Below the pieces are notes generated by a model that was not told the DNA's origin, did no database searches, and saw only the letters and a list, made by a program, of their open reading frames with translations. From positions 124,001 through 188,000 of the forward strand of contig CAYOSF010000006.1 in NCBI GenBank assembly GCA_964406605.1: a stretch of 64,000 bases of DNA, read 5' to 3'. This DNA comes from CAYOSF01 sp964406605 (GTDB lineage: Bacteria > Chloroflexota > Dehalococcoidia > DSTF01 > RBG-16-68-14). The position numbers were made by a program, and so were the translations under genes. Each line of letters opens with the position of its first letter. The first letter of the stretch is position 1. Shown here piece after piece: positions 53,201 through 60,006 of this stretch.

Positions 53201-53212
53201 GGAGCCGTCTGA
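50201..53212 (+). CDS. Tat-exported molybdenum catalytic (alpha) subunit (second copy)
   Basis: 1003 residues. The N-terminus has a twin-arginine signal: R27-R28 in VTRRGFLK followed by AATLGTAALYLTQLG. FS0 ligands are H87-x3-C91-x4-C96 and C131. MIGDFNVGLYETFGKF likely includes the Mo-ligand Asp; KYYHGDLIERSQALLLALTGNLGRQGTG and SGHLRWSIHSTWITN bind the bis-guanine-dinucleotide cofactor. It is related to the first alpha subunit but would act outside the membrane. AGGAGGTGAG precedes the ATG. Its stop overlaps the permease start as TGATG. Confidence 0.92.
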   Translation: MSRTRERQRPDERSAGPLPLLGEPVTRRGFLKAATLGTAALYLTQLGCRDGREGVSRVVGQDFPYDQWTDVYYRQKWTWDKVTWGTHLIDCQPGSCLFRVYTKDGVVWREEQAGKYPEIEPGVPDFNPRGCQKGSSFSDVMYGPERLRFPLRRIGERGSGQWERISWDEALTEAADAMLDAMEEVGPESIIYETGPGNGGIINGSVPGWRLSRLVGATMLDVNGMIGDFNVGLYETFGKFHFCSSVDDWFHADLILVWHMNPVYTRIPCSHFIYEARYHGTQVVNISPDYNASSVHADLWVPVEPGSDAALALAMCRIIIEEGWANWDFVAEQTDLALLVRRDNGRFLRATDLSPDDAGAEPRDDQFYLWNEDAGTLAPAPRDSLRMKVRPSLVGRYAVTLAGGESVDVSPALELLRERLQEYTPEYAASITGVRPSIIERLARTVAEAKRVSILQGWNVNKYYHGDLIERSQALLLALTGNLGRQGTGMRGWNTGQVVPGTGTKDRVGIEGFIGLADRVLSAEEELLDEDPTLTEEMRAIGVEKIEAERRGVYFPYDVGPLTVPPAFYWYWHAGFEEVWNRADWSDPLMKRPLGEYLEEAVEKGWWKGVALPPPERPPRVLIEVAASTLRRTRGGYKILREKLWPKLKLIVDMDVRMSTTARFADIVLPAAGNYEKADFRFPVTDVNFLTFTDQAVKPIGEAKTEWEAFWLLAHKVQERALERGLTSVKDAEGREFPLDKLVERFTMHGAVREHDMEALVEDTVRDTVRVGALPDRTSLKTFRKEGVVRFSGLGMVGEGINEATDIKPNETVSPLRWHVEDKVPYPTLTRRIQFYIDHEWFLEADEALPRHKPNPQIGGSYPLKLVSGHLRWSIHSTWITNRLMLYTIRGGPLLIMNPEDADARGVADTDEVKVYNDVDDFHVRVKLSPSVRPGQVIIYHAWEPYQYRNWKPYDSALPGMIKWLHLAGGYGHLKFWRNNWQPQQVDRATAVEVEKAAPEGAV

Positions 53213-54654
53213 TGGCGCTCCTCGGCCTGGGGCGTGCCCAAGCGGGCCGCCTGCCCTTCCATGCCGACGAATTGCAGCGAACCACGGCGGGCGCCCTGTC
53301 CGACGCCGACAGACCCCTCGGGCCGGTAGGCCACCTGGCGCTGTGGGCAAACCTGGGCTCCGGCCTCTACATGATAGTCGTCGGCGCCTGGCTGGTGCCG
53401 GCGCTCAGCCTCGGGCAGGCCGTCGTCGTGACGCTCATCGGCGCGGCTCTCGGCTCAGCGATGGTGGCCTCCGCGGTCGGGTTGGGCGCGTCCGAGAACC
53501 GGCCCGGGGTCGTCCTCCATCGCGGCGTTCTGGGTGAGACGGGAGCGAACATGCAGGCCCTTCTGGCCGGCTTCCGGCACCTGGCCTGGGGCGCGGTCCA
53601 GCTCGCCATCGCCGCGGAGCTCGCCGCCGCCGCCATGTCCCGTCAGGGGCTCGCCGGCGGCAGGCCCCTCTGGGCGGCCATCCTTGGTGCGCTGGTGCTG
53701 CTCATGGTGCTGGCCGGACCGGCTACAGTGGTGCGTCGCTGGCTGGTGCCGAGCGCTGCTGTCGCGGTGCTCATCGCCCTCATCTTCACGTACACGGCCT
53801 GGTCCGGCTTCGGGGTGGCGGCGATGCTGCTGCGAGAACCCGCCGGCGGCTGGCCGAGCATGACCGCCGGCGTTGATATCGTCGCCGCGCTGGCCCTCAT
53901 CTCGCTGCCGGTGGCGATCGACGTTGGGCGCCTGGGAAGGCCACGCGGAGCCGTGGCCGCGTCGTTCGGCGGGCTGGCGACGATGACGGTCTGGTTCGTC
54001 CTGTTGGGCGTGTTTTTCGTGCCCGCAGTGGACGGGCGCGACGTGCCCGGTTTCCTCCTGGCGACCACTCCCGGGACCCTGGTCCTGCTGCTGGTGGTGG
54101 TCCTGGAGCTGGACGGTGTGTTCGTTAGCCTCTATGCGCTGGCCTCCACGGCGCGCGCCTGGGCGCCCAAGGCTGACTCGGCGCTGCCCGTCGTCGTTGT
54201 CGGTGCGGGTGTCTTCGCGTTTGGTGCGGCGCTCCTCGATCCCTTCAACTACGGTGATGCGCTTCTACTGCTGGGCGCGGCCTTCGCGCCGCTGCTCGGC
54301 GTCTTGCTGGGCGCGAGAGCCGTCCGTCGCTGGTGGCTTCATAGGACCGAGAAGACGCGGCTCCTGCCCGATGGGCGGATCGTGTCCGTTGCCGGGAGCG
54401 TGTCGCCGCCGGTAGTTGGGGGCGCGGTTGCGTGGGTTCTTGGCTTCCTTCTCTATAACTGGGCCGCGCCGCTGGACATACCGGCCTGGACGGCCGCGAT
54501 GTCTGCCGTCCTTCATGACGGCCTCGGCCTTCCGTTCCCGGCGGACGTCCCAGGGCTGAGCGCCACCGCTCTGGGCTTCGTCGCCGCCTTCGTGATTACT
54601 GTGTTGCTGACGATAATGCAGGTGCACCGGCCGGTACCGCGTCGGGCGGCCTGA
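53212..54654 (+). CDS. NCS1-family (nucleobase/cation) permease
   Basis: 480 residues with about twelve membrane helices. The early segment LWANLGSGLYMIVVGAWLVPALSLGQAV and ENRPGVVLHRGVLGETGANMQALLAGFRHLAWGAVQL match the NCS1 cytosine/uracil/allantoin permease pattern. It would import a nitrogen-containing small molecule with H+ or Na+. Its ATG shares TGATG with the Tat-signal alpha subunit, so it is translationally coupled to a molybdoenzyme, which is unusual. The substrate is unknown. Confidence 0.78.
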   Translation: MALLGLGRAQAGRLPFHADELQRTTAGALSDADRPLGPVGHLALWANLGSGLYMIVVGAWLVPALSLGQAVVVTLIGAALGSAMVASAVGLGASENRPGVVLHRGVLGETGANMQALLAGFRHLAWGAVQLAIAAELAAAAMSRQGLAGGRPLWAAILGALVLLMVLAGPATVVRRWLVPSAAVAVLIALIFTYTAWSGFGVAAMLLREPAGGWPSMTAGVDIVAALALISLPVAIDVGRLGRPRGAVAASFGGLATMTVWFVLLGVFFVPAVDGRDVPGFLLATTPGTLVLLLVVVLELDGVFVSLYALASTARAWAPKADSALPVVVVGAGVFAFGAALLDPFNYGDALLLLGAAFAPLLGVLLGARAVRRWWLHRTEKTRLLPDGRIVSVAGSVSPPVVGGAVAWVLGFLLYNWAAPLDIPAWTAAMSAVLHDGLGLPFPADVPGLSATALGFVAAFVITVLLTIMQVHRPVPRRAA

Positions 54655-54687
54655 GGCTCGGTTCGGTCTGGCCGTAGGAGAGTACTG

Positions 54688-55683
54688 GTGCGAGGGAACC
54701 TGGTAGCCATCCAGTTGCGGGCCGCCCTCGAAGACTATGCCAGCTACGAGGTCTTTCGTGGCCGCATGGCGGGCCTGCTGGAGGAGGCCGCGAAGAAGGT
54801 CGACTTCAACCTGCCGACCATCGTCTGCTACCCGGAGACGGTAGGACTCTGGCTCAGCTTCGTTCCGCAGACCTATCACCAGATCCAGGGGAGCAAGACC
54901 ATCGTGGAGGCCTTGATCCGGGGCATCCCCCAGAACCTGCCGCGCTTTCTCGGCGCCTGCTGGCGCTACAAGACGGTCGCCGTTCGCACCATCTTTCTCG
55001 AGACCGCCGTGGAGACGGAGGAGGCGTACTGTGACATCTTCTCTGGGCTCGCGCGGCAATTCGGCTGTTACCTCCAGTCGGGGACGCTCTATGTGCCGCG
55101 CATGGAGATGGAGGCGGTCAAGGGCCGGCATTCGATCGGCCGGCAGGTGTACAACACGGCCTACCTCTTCGCTCCAAACGGTCTCTGCCTGGCTCGGGTG
55201 CCGAAGCGAAATCTGGCCCCGCCCATGGAGCACCGGTTCGGCTTCACGCCGGGCAGAACGACGGACATTCAGCCCATCGACACACCGCTCGGCCGGCTGG
55301 GGATCTTGATCTGCTACGACGGGTTCCATCACACGCTGGTGGAAGAGACCGACGGCAAGGGCGTGCAGATCATCCTGAGCCCGTCCCACAGCGACCGCGC
55401 CTGGGAGCGACCGGCCGGCTTCAACAAGGAGATCACCGTGGGCGAGGCCTGGGAGCGGCACGGTCTGGCCCCGCTCATGCAGGGGCGGATGAACATCCAG
55501 TATGCGGTCGTCGCGATGATGGCGGGCCGCGTCCTGGACTTGGAGGGCCAGGGCTGCTCCCACATCGTCCGCAACGCGGGAGAGGTGGGAGCGCCGACCG
55601 AACGCTACCTGCTGGCCCGCGCATCCTCTCACACCACGGAAGAGGTCGTCACGGCCACCGTCGATCTGCCGGGCGCGTGCTGA
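54688..55683 (+). CDS. Carbon-nitrogen hydrolase (nitrilase superfamily)
   Basis: 331 residues with a nitrilase-superfamily catalytic triad: E50 (CYPETVGLWL), K173 (RVPKRNLAPP) and C209 (LILICYDGF-like context ILICYDGFHH). It would hydrolyse an amide, nitrile or carbamoyl compound. GTG start at 54688, with AGGAG just upstream. It follows the permease by 33 bases, so a pair that imports and hydrolyses a nitrogen compound is likely. The C-terminal part is longer than in many family members and no other domain is recognised. Confidence 0.85.
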   Translation: MRGNLVAIQLRAALEDYASYEVFRGRMAGLLEEAAKKVDFNLPTIVCYPETVGLWLSFVPQTYHQIQGSKTIVEALIRGIPQNLPRFLGACWRYKTVAVRTIFLETAVETEEAYCDIFSGLARQFGCYLQSGTLYVPRMEMEAVKGRHSIGRQVYNTAYLFAPNGLCLARVPKRNLAPPMEHRFGFTPGRTTDIQPIDTPLGRLGILICYDGFHHTLVEETDGKGVQIILSPSHSDRAWERPAGFNKEITVGEAWERHGLAPLMQGRMNIQYAVVAMMAGRVLDLEGQGCSHIVRNAGEVGAPTERYLLARASSHTTEEVVTATVDLPGAC

Positions 55684-55878
55684 GCGCGCCTCACAGGGGG
55701 CGCGGGCTGCTGCGGCGGGCGCCTGCAAGACTTCGCCTTGCGCGGGTGAAGAGACCAGGCGGAGGTCAGGGCTCGATACGCTTGCTGGCCATGGGCGTTG
55801 GGGATTATGTACAATATGCGTTGCCGGCGGGGAGCCGATGAGACCGGCAAGCGCAAGCTGGGAAGAGGTGTCCGATCC

Positions 55879-56541
55879 ATGCGGCTCGTAACGGTCCTTA
55901 GATTGTCCACGCTGATAGCACTCGTCGCCGTAGCCGCCCTGTGGCTGGCGCCCACCCCGTTTCCAGAGAAGCCCGCCGAGGCGGAGGAGACGGTCACCGT
56001 CCTTGTCGGCAACATCTACTTCTGCGGTCCGGAGTATCAGAGTCCCGCCCCGATGTGTGAAACGGTGATCAACGTGGGCGACACGGTCGTCTGGGACTTC
56101 ACCCCTGCGTACACTGAAGACCCGGACTGCGTCGACTGCATCCACACGACCACCGACTGCGGCGGCGACTGCGACGATCCAACGAACGATCCGCTTTGGG
56201 ATTCCGGTTCGATGCCGACCGTGGGCGAAGGCATCTTCACGTACGAGTTCACGTTCGAGCAGCCGGGCACCTTCCAGTATTACTGTATGATCCATCCGCT
56301 GGTTCATAGGGGGAGGATCGTCGTCCAAGCGCCGGGAGGCGTCGCGGGCGACGCGAACTGCGATGAGACCGTGAACAGCATCGATGCGGCGTACGTTCTA
56401 CAGTACGGCGCGGGTCTCGTGCACTCGGTGCCCTGCCAGGGTGATGCGGACGCCAACGAAGACGGCATCATCAACGCCGTCGATGCCGCGCTCATCCTGC
56501 AGTACACTGCCGGACTCATCCACACCCTGCCGCCGTCGTAG
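55879..56541 (+). CDS. Secreted cupredoxin-dockerin protein (copy A)
   Basis: 220 residues: signal peptide (about 1-36), a cupredoxin-like domain (about 38-152) with H89, C136 and H139 (CIHTTTD and YYCMIHPLVH) as type 1 copper ligands and no Met at the axial position, then a dockerin (about 157-215) with two calcium-type repeats (DANCDETVNSIDAAYVLQY, DANEDGIINAVDAALILQY). It is likely an exported electron carrier docked to a partner by the dockerin; no cohesin is in the window. The ATG at 55879 follows GAGGTG. Copy B starts 68 bases after its end. Confidence 0.82.
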   Translation: MRLVTVLRLSTLIALVAVAALWLAPTPFPEKPAEAEETVTVLVGNIYFCGPEYQSPAPMCETVINVGDTVVWDFTPAYTEDPDCVDCIHTTTDCGGDCDDPTNDPLWDSGSMPTVGEGIFTYEFTFEQPGTFQYYCMIHPLVHRGRIVVQAPGGVAGDANCDETVNSIDAAYVLQYGAGLVHSVPCQGDADANEDGIINAVDAALILQYTAGLIHTLPPS

Positions 56542-56609
56542 CAGGCCGGCGCCGCCGGCGGGTAGCACGGGAGAACGGTTGGCGACACGTAGCAGGAGGT
56601 GGCCGATCC

Positions 56610-57206
56610 ATGCACATCTCAACGATTTTCAGAGTGGCGACGCTCGCGGCGCTGGTCCTCGTCGCCGTATGTTGGTTGGCGCCCACCGCGCCGACGCCTC
56701 CGCCCGCCCGCGCGGAGCAGACGGTCACCATCTTGGTGAGCGATGGCTGGTTCTGCGGTCCGGAATACGCGTTCCCTGCTCCGATGTGCGAGACGGTGAT
56801 CGACGTCGGCGATACTGTCCGCTGGGACTTCACGCCCGCTGGAGAAGATGTCAAGACTATCTTCCTCGGGGATATCCTTCTCCGCCCAGGAGACGGAAGC
56901 GACACTATCGAGTTCACGTTCGGGCAGCCGGGAACGTACGAGTACTACTCCGAGATTCACCCTCTCGTTATGAGGGGGCGGATCGTGGTCCTGGGGCAAG
57001 CGGCGCTTCCCGGCGACGCGAACTGTGATGAAACCGTAGACAGCATCGATGCCGCGCTCGTTCTCCAATACGCCGCGGGGGTCGTCAGCTCGCCGGCCTG
57101 CGAAGAGAACGCGGACGCGAACAGAGATGGCGCTATCGACGCGATCGACGCGGCCCTGATCCTTCAGTACAGTGCCGGCATCATCGACGCCCTGCCGCCG
57201 TCGTAG
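56610..57206 (+). CDS. Secreted cupredoxin-dockerin protein without the copper cysteine (copy B)
   Basis: 198 residues, aligned with copy A in signal peptide, cupredoxin-like domain and dockerin. The Cys ligand position is Ser (S114 in YYSEIHPLV) and the segment with the first His ligand is missing (VKTIFLGDILLRPGDG), so type 1 copper is not expected. Dockerin repeats DANCDETVDSIDAALVLQY and DANRDGAIDAIDAALILQY are intact. It may have become a structural or binding protein. AGGAGGTGG precedes the ATG. It is the middle of three tandem copies. Confidence 0.8.
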   Translation: MHISTIFRVATLAALVLVAVCWLAPTAPTPPPARAEQTVTILVSDGWFCGPEYAFPAPMCETVIDVGDTVRWDFTPAGEDVKTIFLGDILLRPGDGSDTIEFTFGQPGTYEYYSEIHPLVMRGRIVVLGQAALPGDANCDETVDSIDAALVLQYAAGVVSSPACEENADANRDGAIDAIDAALILQYSAGIIDALPPS

Positions 57207-57339
57207 CGGACTCACCCCGCGCCTGCGGCTGGATGCCCCCGCGTGACCGAGAACGCCTGTTGCCTGCGGAACCCCGCTGGCCGTAAGCGGTCTCGGTTGC
57301 CTATACTGGCGGTTGGCCGCGCGGAGCGCGGAAACCGGC

Positions 57340-58029
57340 ATGCAGTATGTAGGTAGAGTCACACCGCGGGTCCGGATCGCAACGCTTCTGAGAGCGGCAA
57401 CGCTCGCGTCCCTGGTCGCCGTCGCAATGCTCTGGCCGGCTCCGGGCACGGCCCCGCCTGCCCCGGCGGAGGCCGAGGAGACGGTGACGGTCCTCGTGGG
57501 CAACATCTATTTCTGCGGTCCGGAGCATCAGGATCCTGGGCCGATGTGCGAGACTGTAATCAACGTGGGCGACACCGTGGTCTGGGACTTCACACCCGCG
57601 TATGCTGAAGACCCGGACTGCGTCGACTGCATCCACACGACGACCGACTGTGGTGTCAACTGCAATAACCCGACGACAGACCCCCTGTGGGATTCCGGTA
57701 TGCTGCCGAACGTAGGCGAAGGCATCTTCACGTACCAGTTCACGTTCGAGCAGCCCGGCACGTACCTGTATTACTGTATGGTGCACCCGCTCGTTCACCG
57801 GGGCCGGCTCGTCGTGCTGGGGGAGATGGAGCTCGTCGGGGACGCCAACTGCGACGAGACGGTGAACGCGATCGACGCGGCGTTCGTCCTCCAGTACGCT
57901 GCTGGGATCATCAACTCGCTGCCCTGTCAGGGCAACGGTGACACGAACGAAGACGGCTCCATAAACGCCATCGACGCCGCCCTGATCCTCCAGTACAGCG
58001 CCGGCATCATCCATACCCTGCCGCCGTAA
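57340..58029 (+). CDS. Secreted cupredoxin-dockerin protein (copy C)
   Basis: 229 residues, close to copy A: hydrophobic signal region, cupredoxin-like domain with His and Cys ligands (CIHTTTD, YYCMVHPLVH), and a two-repeat dockerin (DANCDETVNAIDAAFVLQY, DTNEDGSINAIDAALILQY). All copper ligands of copy A are kept. The start is taken at the ATG at 57340; an open frame to 57313 adds nine residues. No strong ribosome-binding site is seen. It ends the tandem array. Confidence 0.8.
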   Translation: MQYVGRVTPRVRIATLLRAATLASLVAVAMLWPAPGTAPPAPAEAEETVTVLVGNIYFCGPEHQDPGPMCETVINVGDTVVWDFTPAYAEDPDCVDCIHTTTDCGVNCNNPTTDPLWDSGMLPNVGEGIFTYQFTFEQPGTYLYYCMVHPLVHRGRLVVLGEMELVGDANCDETVNAIDAAFVLQYAAGIINSLPCQGNGDTNEDGSINAIDAALILQYSAGIIHTLPP

Positions 58030-58395
58030 CAGCAGACTTATCCGCCCCGCCCGCCCCACCCACCTGCCTGCGGGTCAGGCTTCAGCCTGACCGTCCTCCG
58101 TCCCCAACCTCCCAGGGCCGCCCTCTGAGGCCCTGTCGCCGGCCCCCTTGGCGCTATCCCACGTACGTGCTAGTGCCGCATCCGCCACGGCCTAACCTGT
58201 TCTGGCCAAAGGATCATTAGCATAGACAGAAAAAACACGATTTTGCGAAACAATTTCCCGCCTGGTAGGGGCAGGCCCCCGCGTTGTGCGCCTCGGGAGC
58301 ATGCCTGCCCAATCCCCGGCTTCCTTGACGCCTGCCCGCGCTCTGCGAGATGATGCTGCCAGTGCCCGCCGGGAGCGGGCCGAGGGAGGCCGATC
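58030..58395. other. Intergenic region with hairpin repeats
   Basis: 366 bases without a convincing gene. It contains the hairpin at 58073-58092 and a long-loop inverted repeat (GGGCAGGC at 58269-58276, GCCTGCCC at 58303-58310). An AT-rich patch near 58205-58260 could carry a promoter for the DinB-like gene, but no consensus pair stands out. Confidence 0.45.
58073..58092. repeat. GC hairpin repeat (TTCA loop)
   Basis: GGTCAGGC and GCCTGACC form a perfect 8-base-pair stem with loop TTCA. A related hairpin with the same CAGGC-TTCA-GCCTG core lies at 59801-59821, so it may belong to a dispersed REP-like repeat family. It could also act as a terminator for the cupredoxin array. Confidence 0.5.
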
Positions 58396-58944
58396 ATGAC
58401 AGAGCAACCAATACCGTCGAAGACGGAGCTGCTGGAGGCGCTGCGCTCAAGCGAGCAGGAGGTGCTCCAGAGACTGCGCGCGCTGCCGGCCGAGGAGTTT
58501 GAGCAGGGACGCTACGAGGGCGGCTGGAACGGACGCCAGATCCTGGCGCACGTCGCCGCCATCGAGTGGACGTATCCGCGGCTGCTGGACCTGGCGAGGC
58601 AGGCGGCGGCGCCTAGCGAGCCGACGGAGAAGCCGGCGGAAACGGCTCCCGCGGAGTCCAAGAAGGCGAGCAGCCCGCCCTCTCGCGAGATGCGGGGCGG
58701 CGTCGAGGACTACAACACGCGCCAGGTGGAGAAGCGCGCCGGCGCGTCCGTGGAGGAGCTGCTGGCGGAGTTCGAGAAGAACCGGGCGGCGACCATCGCC
58801 GCCGTGGAGGGCGCGGAGGAGGAGCTGCTGACCACGCCCATCCGGTCGGCGGGCGGCGTCCCCGGGGCGCTCGCGTCCGTTATCCAGGTGCTGGCGGTGG
58901 CCCACGTCCGTGCTCACGTCAACGACATCGTGGGAGCGAGCTAA
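58396..58944 (+). CDS. DinB-like four-helix protein
   Basis: 182 residues with the DinB/mycothiol-transferase-like pattern: GGWNGRQILAHVAAIEWTYPRLLDL near the N-terminus (candidate metal His) and AVAHVRAHVNDIV at the C-terminus (further His). A Pro/Ala/Glu-rich linker (about 70-95) interrupts the bundle. Members are metal-binding thiol transferases or proteins of unknown role. No partner enzyme is adjacent. The next gene starts 20 bases after its stop, so they may be cotranscribed. Confidence 0.65.
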   Translation: MTEQPIPSKTELLEALRSSEQEVLQRLRALPAEEFEQGRYEGGWNGRQILAHVAAIEWTYPRLLDLARQAAAPSEPTEKPAETAPAESKKASSPPSREMRGGVEDYNTRQVEKRAGASVEELLAEFEKNRAATIAAVEGAEEELLTTPIRSAGGVPGALASVIQVLAVAHVRAHVNDIVGAS

Positions 58945-58964
58945 GGGGACGGCGGGGCAGCGAG

Positions 58965-59753
58965 ATGACGGATGCAGCAGCCAAGGTCCTGACCGAGCGG
59001 CGAGGCCGCACCCTCGTCGTTTCCATCAACCGGCCGGAGGTGCGCAACTGCGTCGACGGCGAAACGGCTCAGCTTCTGAACGATGCGGTCGACGCTTATC
59101 GAGCGGACGATGACCTCGACGTCATGATCCTCACCGGCGCCGGCGACGTCTCCTTCTGCTCCGGCGCCGATCTGAAGAATGTCGGGAGCCTCGTCAGCCG
59201 GCCGGGGTCTGACGAGACCGGGCCGATGGGCATCTCCCGGATCGTCGATATCGACAAGCCGGCGATCGCGGCCGTCAACGGCTACTGCACCGCCGGCGGC
59301 CTGGAGCTGGCCTGTTGGTGTGACTTCCGCATCGCCTCTCGAAACGCGCAGCTCGGCGTGCTCAACCGCCGCTGGGGCGTCCCGCTGCTGGACGGAGGTA
59401 CGCAGCGGCTTCCCCGCATCGTCGGGCTGGGCAACGCGCTCTATCTCATCGAGACCGGCGTCCTCATCGATGCCGATCAGGCGCTCGGCATGGGGCTGGT
59501 GCAGGAGGTCGTGCCGGAAGGACGGGCGCTGGACCGGGCGCTGCTGGTCGCCGAGGCGATCTCGGGATACCCCCGGATCCCCATGCGGAACGACCGCAGA
59601 GCGACCTTCGAAGGCTTGACGCTCCCGCTTGAGGAGGGCCTGAAAGCGGAGGCGCGAGCCCATGAGGACAGCGGGCGGGACCCGGCCGTCGCGGAGTGGC
59701 TGCGTCGGTACGCGGCGGGTGACCGGCCGCCGCCGCTGCGTCCGCCCGAATGA
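58965..59753 (+). CDS. Enoyl-CoA hydratase/isomerase family protein
   Basis: 262 residues of the crotonase fold: SFCSGADLKNVGS (oxyanion hole), NGYCTAGGLELACWCDFRIAS (second oxyanion element and the Glu of GLEL) and GGTQRLPRIVG. The second catalytic Glu of rat mitochondrial hydratase (QPE context) is Asn (LGVLNRRWGVP), so simple hydratase activity is doubtful; isomerase, hydrolase or lyase activity is possible. It follows the DinB-like gene by 20 bases. Confidence 0.83.
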   Translation: MTDAAAKVLTERRGRTLVVSINRPEVRNCVDGETAQLLNDAVDAYRADDDLDVMILTGAGDVSFCSGADLKNVGSLVSRPGSDETGPMGISRIVDIDKPAIAAVNGYCTAGGLELACWCDFRIASRNAQLGVLNRRWGVPLLDGGTQRLPRIVGLGNALYLIETGVLIDADQALGMGLVQEVVPEGRALDRALLVAEAISGYPRIPMRNDRRATFEGLTLPLEEGLKAEARAHEDSGRDPAVAEWLRRYAAGDRPPPLRPPE

Positions 59754-59800
59754 CCCGCGCCGGAGCCCGCCGGGGTGTCGCCACGCGATTCCCGCCCGTA

Positions 59801-59821
59801 GCGCAGGCCTTCAGCCTGCGC
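59801..59821. repeat. GC hairpin repeat (CTTCA loop)
   Basis: GCGCAGGC and GCCTGCGC form a perfect 8-base-pair stem with loop CTTCA, downstream of the enoyl-CoA hydratase-family gene. The core CAGGC-TTCA-GCCTG is shared with 58073-58092. It is probably a dispersed repeat and may also terminate transcription. The surrounding 59754-60006 has no convincing gene. Confidence 0.5.
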
Positions 59822-60006
59822 CGTGGGGCAGCGCCATCCGCCACCACCGTGGGGACCGGGCCTCACAGGATGGTAAGAAGAACACGAGCGCCGGGGTGCA
59901 GGTGGCCCAGCCTCCGGGCGGCGGCGCCCGCCTCCGGAGGGGCATGCCCGCCTCCGGTGGGCGTCCTACCGTTCCACGGGTGCGCGAGGAGAACAGGATC
60001 GTCCCC

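Noticed and set aside
50204..53350. 1048-residue open frame on the minus strand
   Set aside because: Antisense to the Tat-signal alpha subunit, which has clear molybdopterin and cluster motifs.
54265..56328. 687-residue open frame on the minus strand
   Set aside because: Antisense to the nitrilase and cupredoxin genes; composition typical of a GC-driven shadow.
59662..60006. 115-residue N-terminal extension of the alpha/beta hydrolase
   Set aside because: It overlaps the crotonase gene and the hairpin repeat and has no fold of its own; the ATG at 60007 starts at the first strand of the fold.
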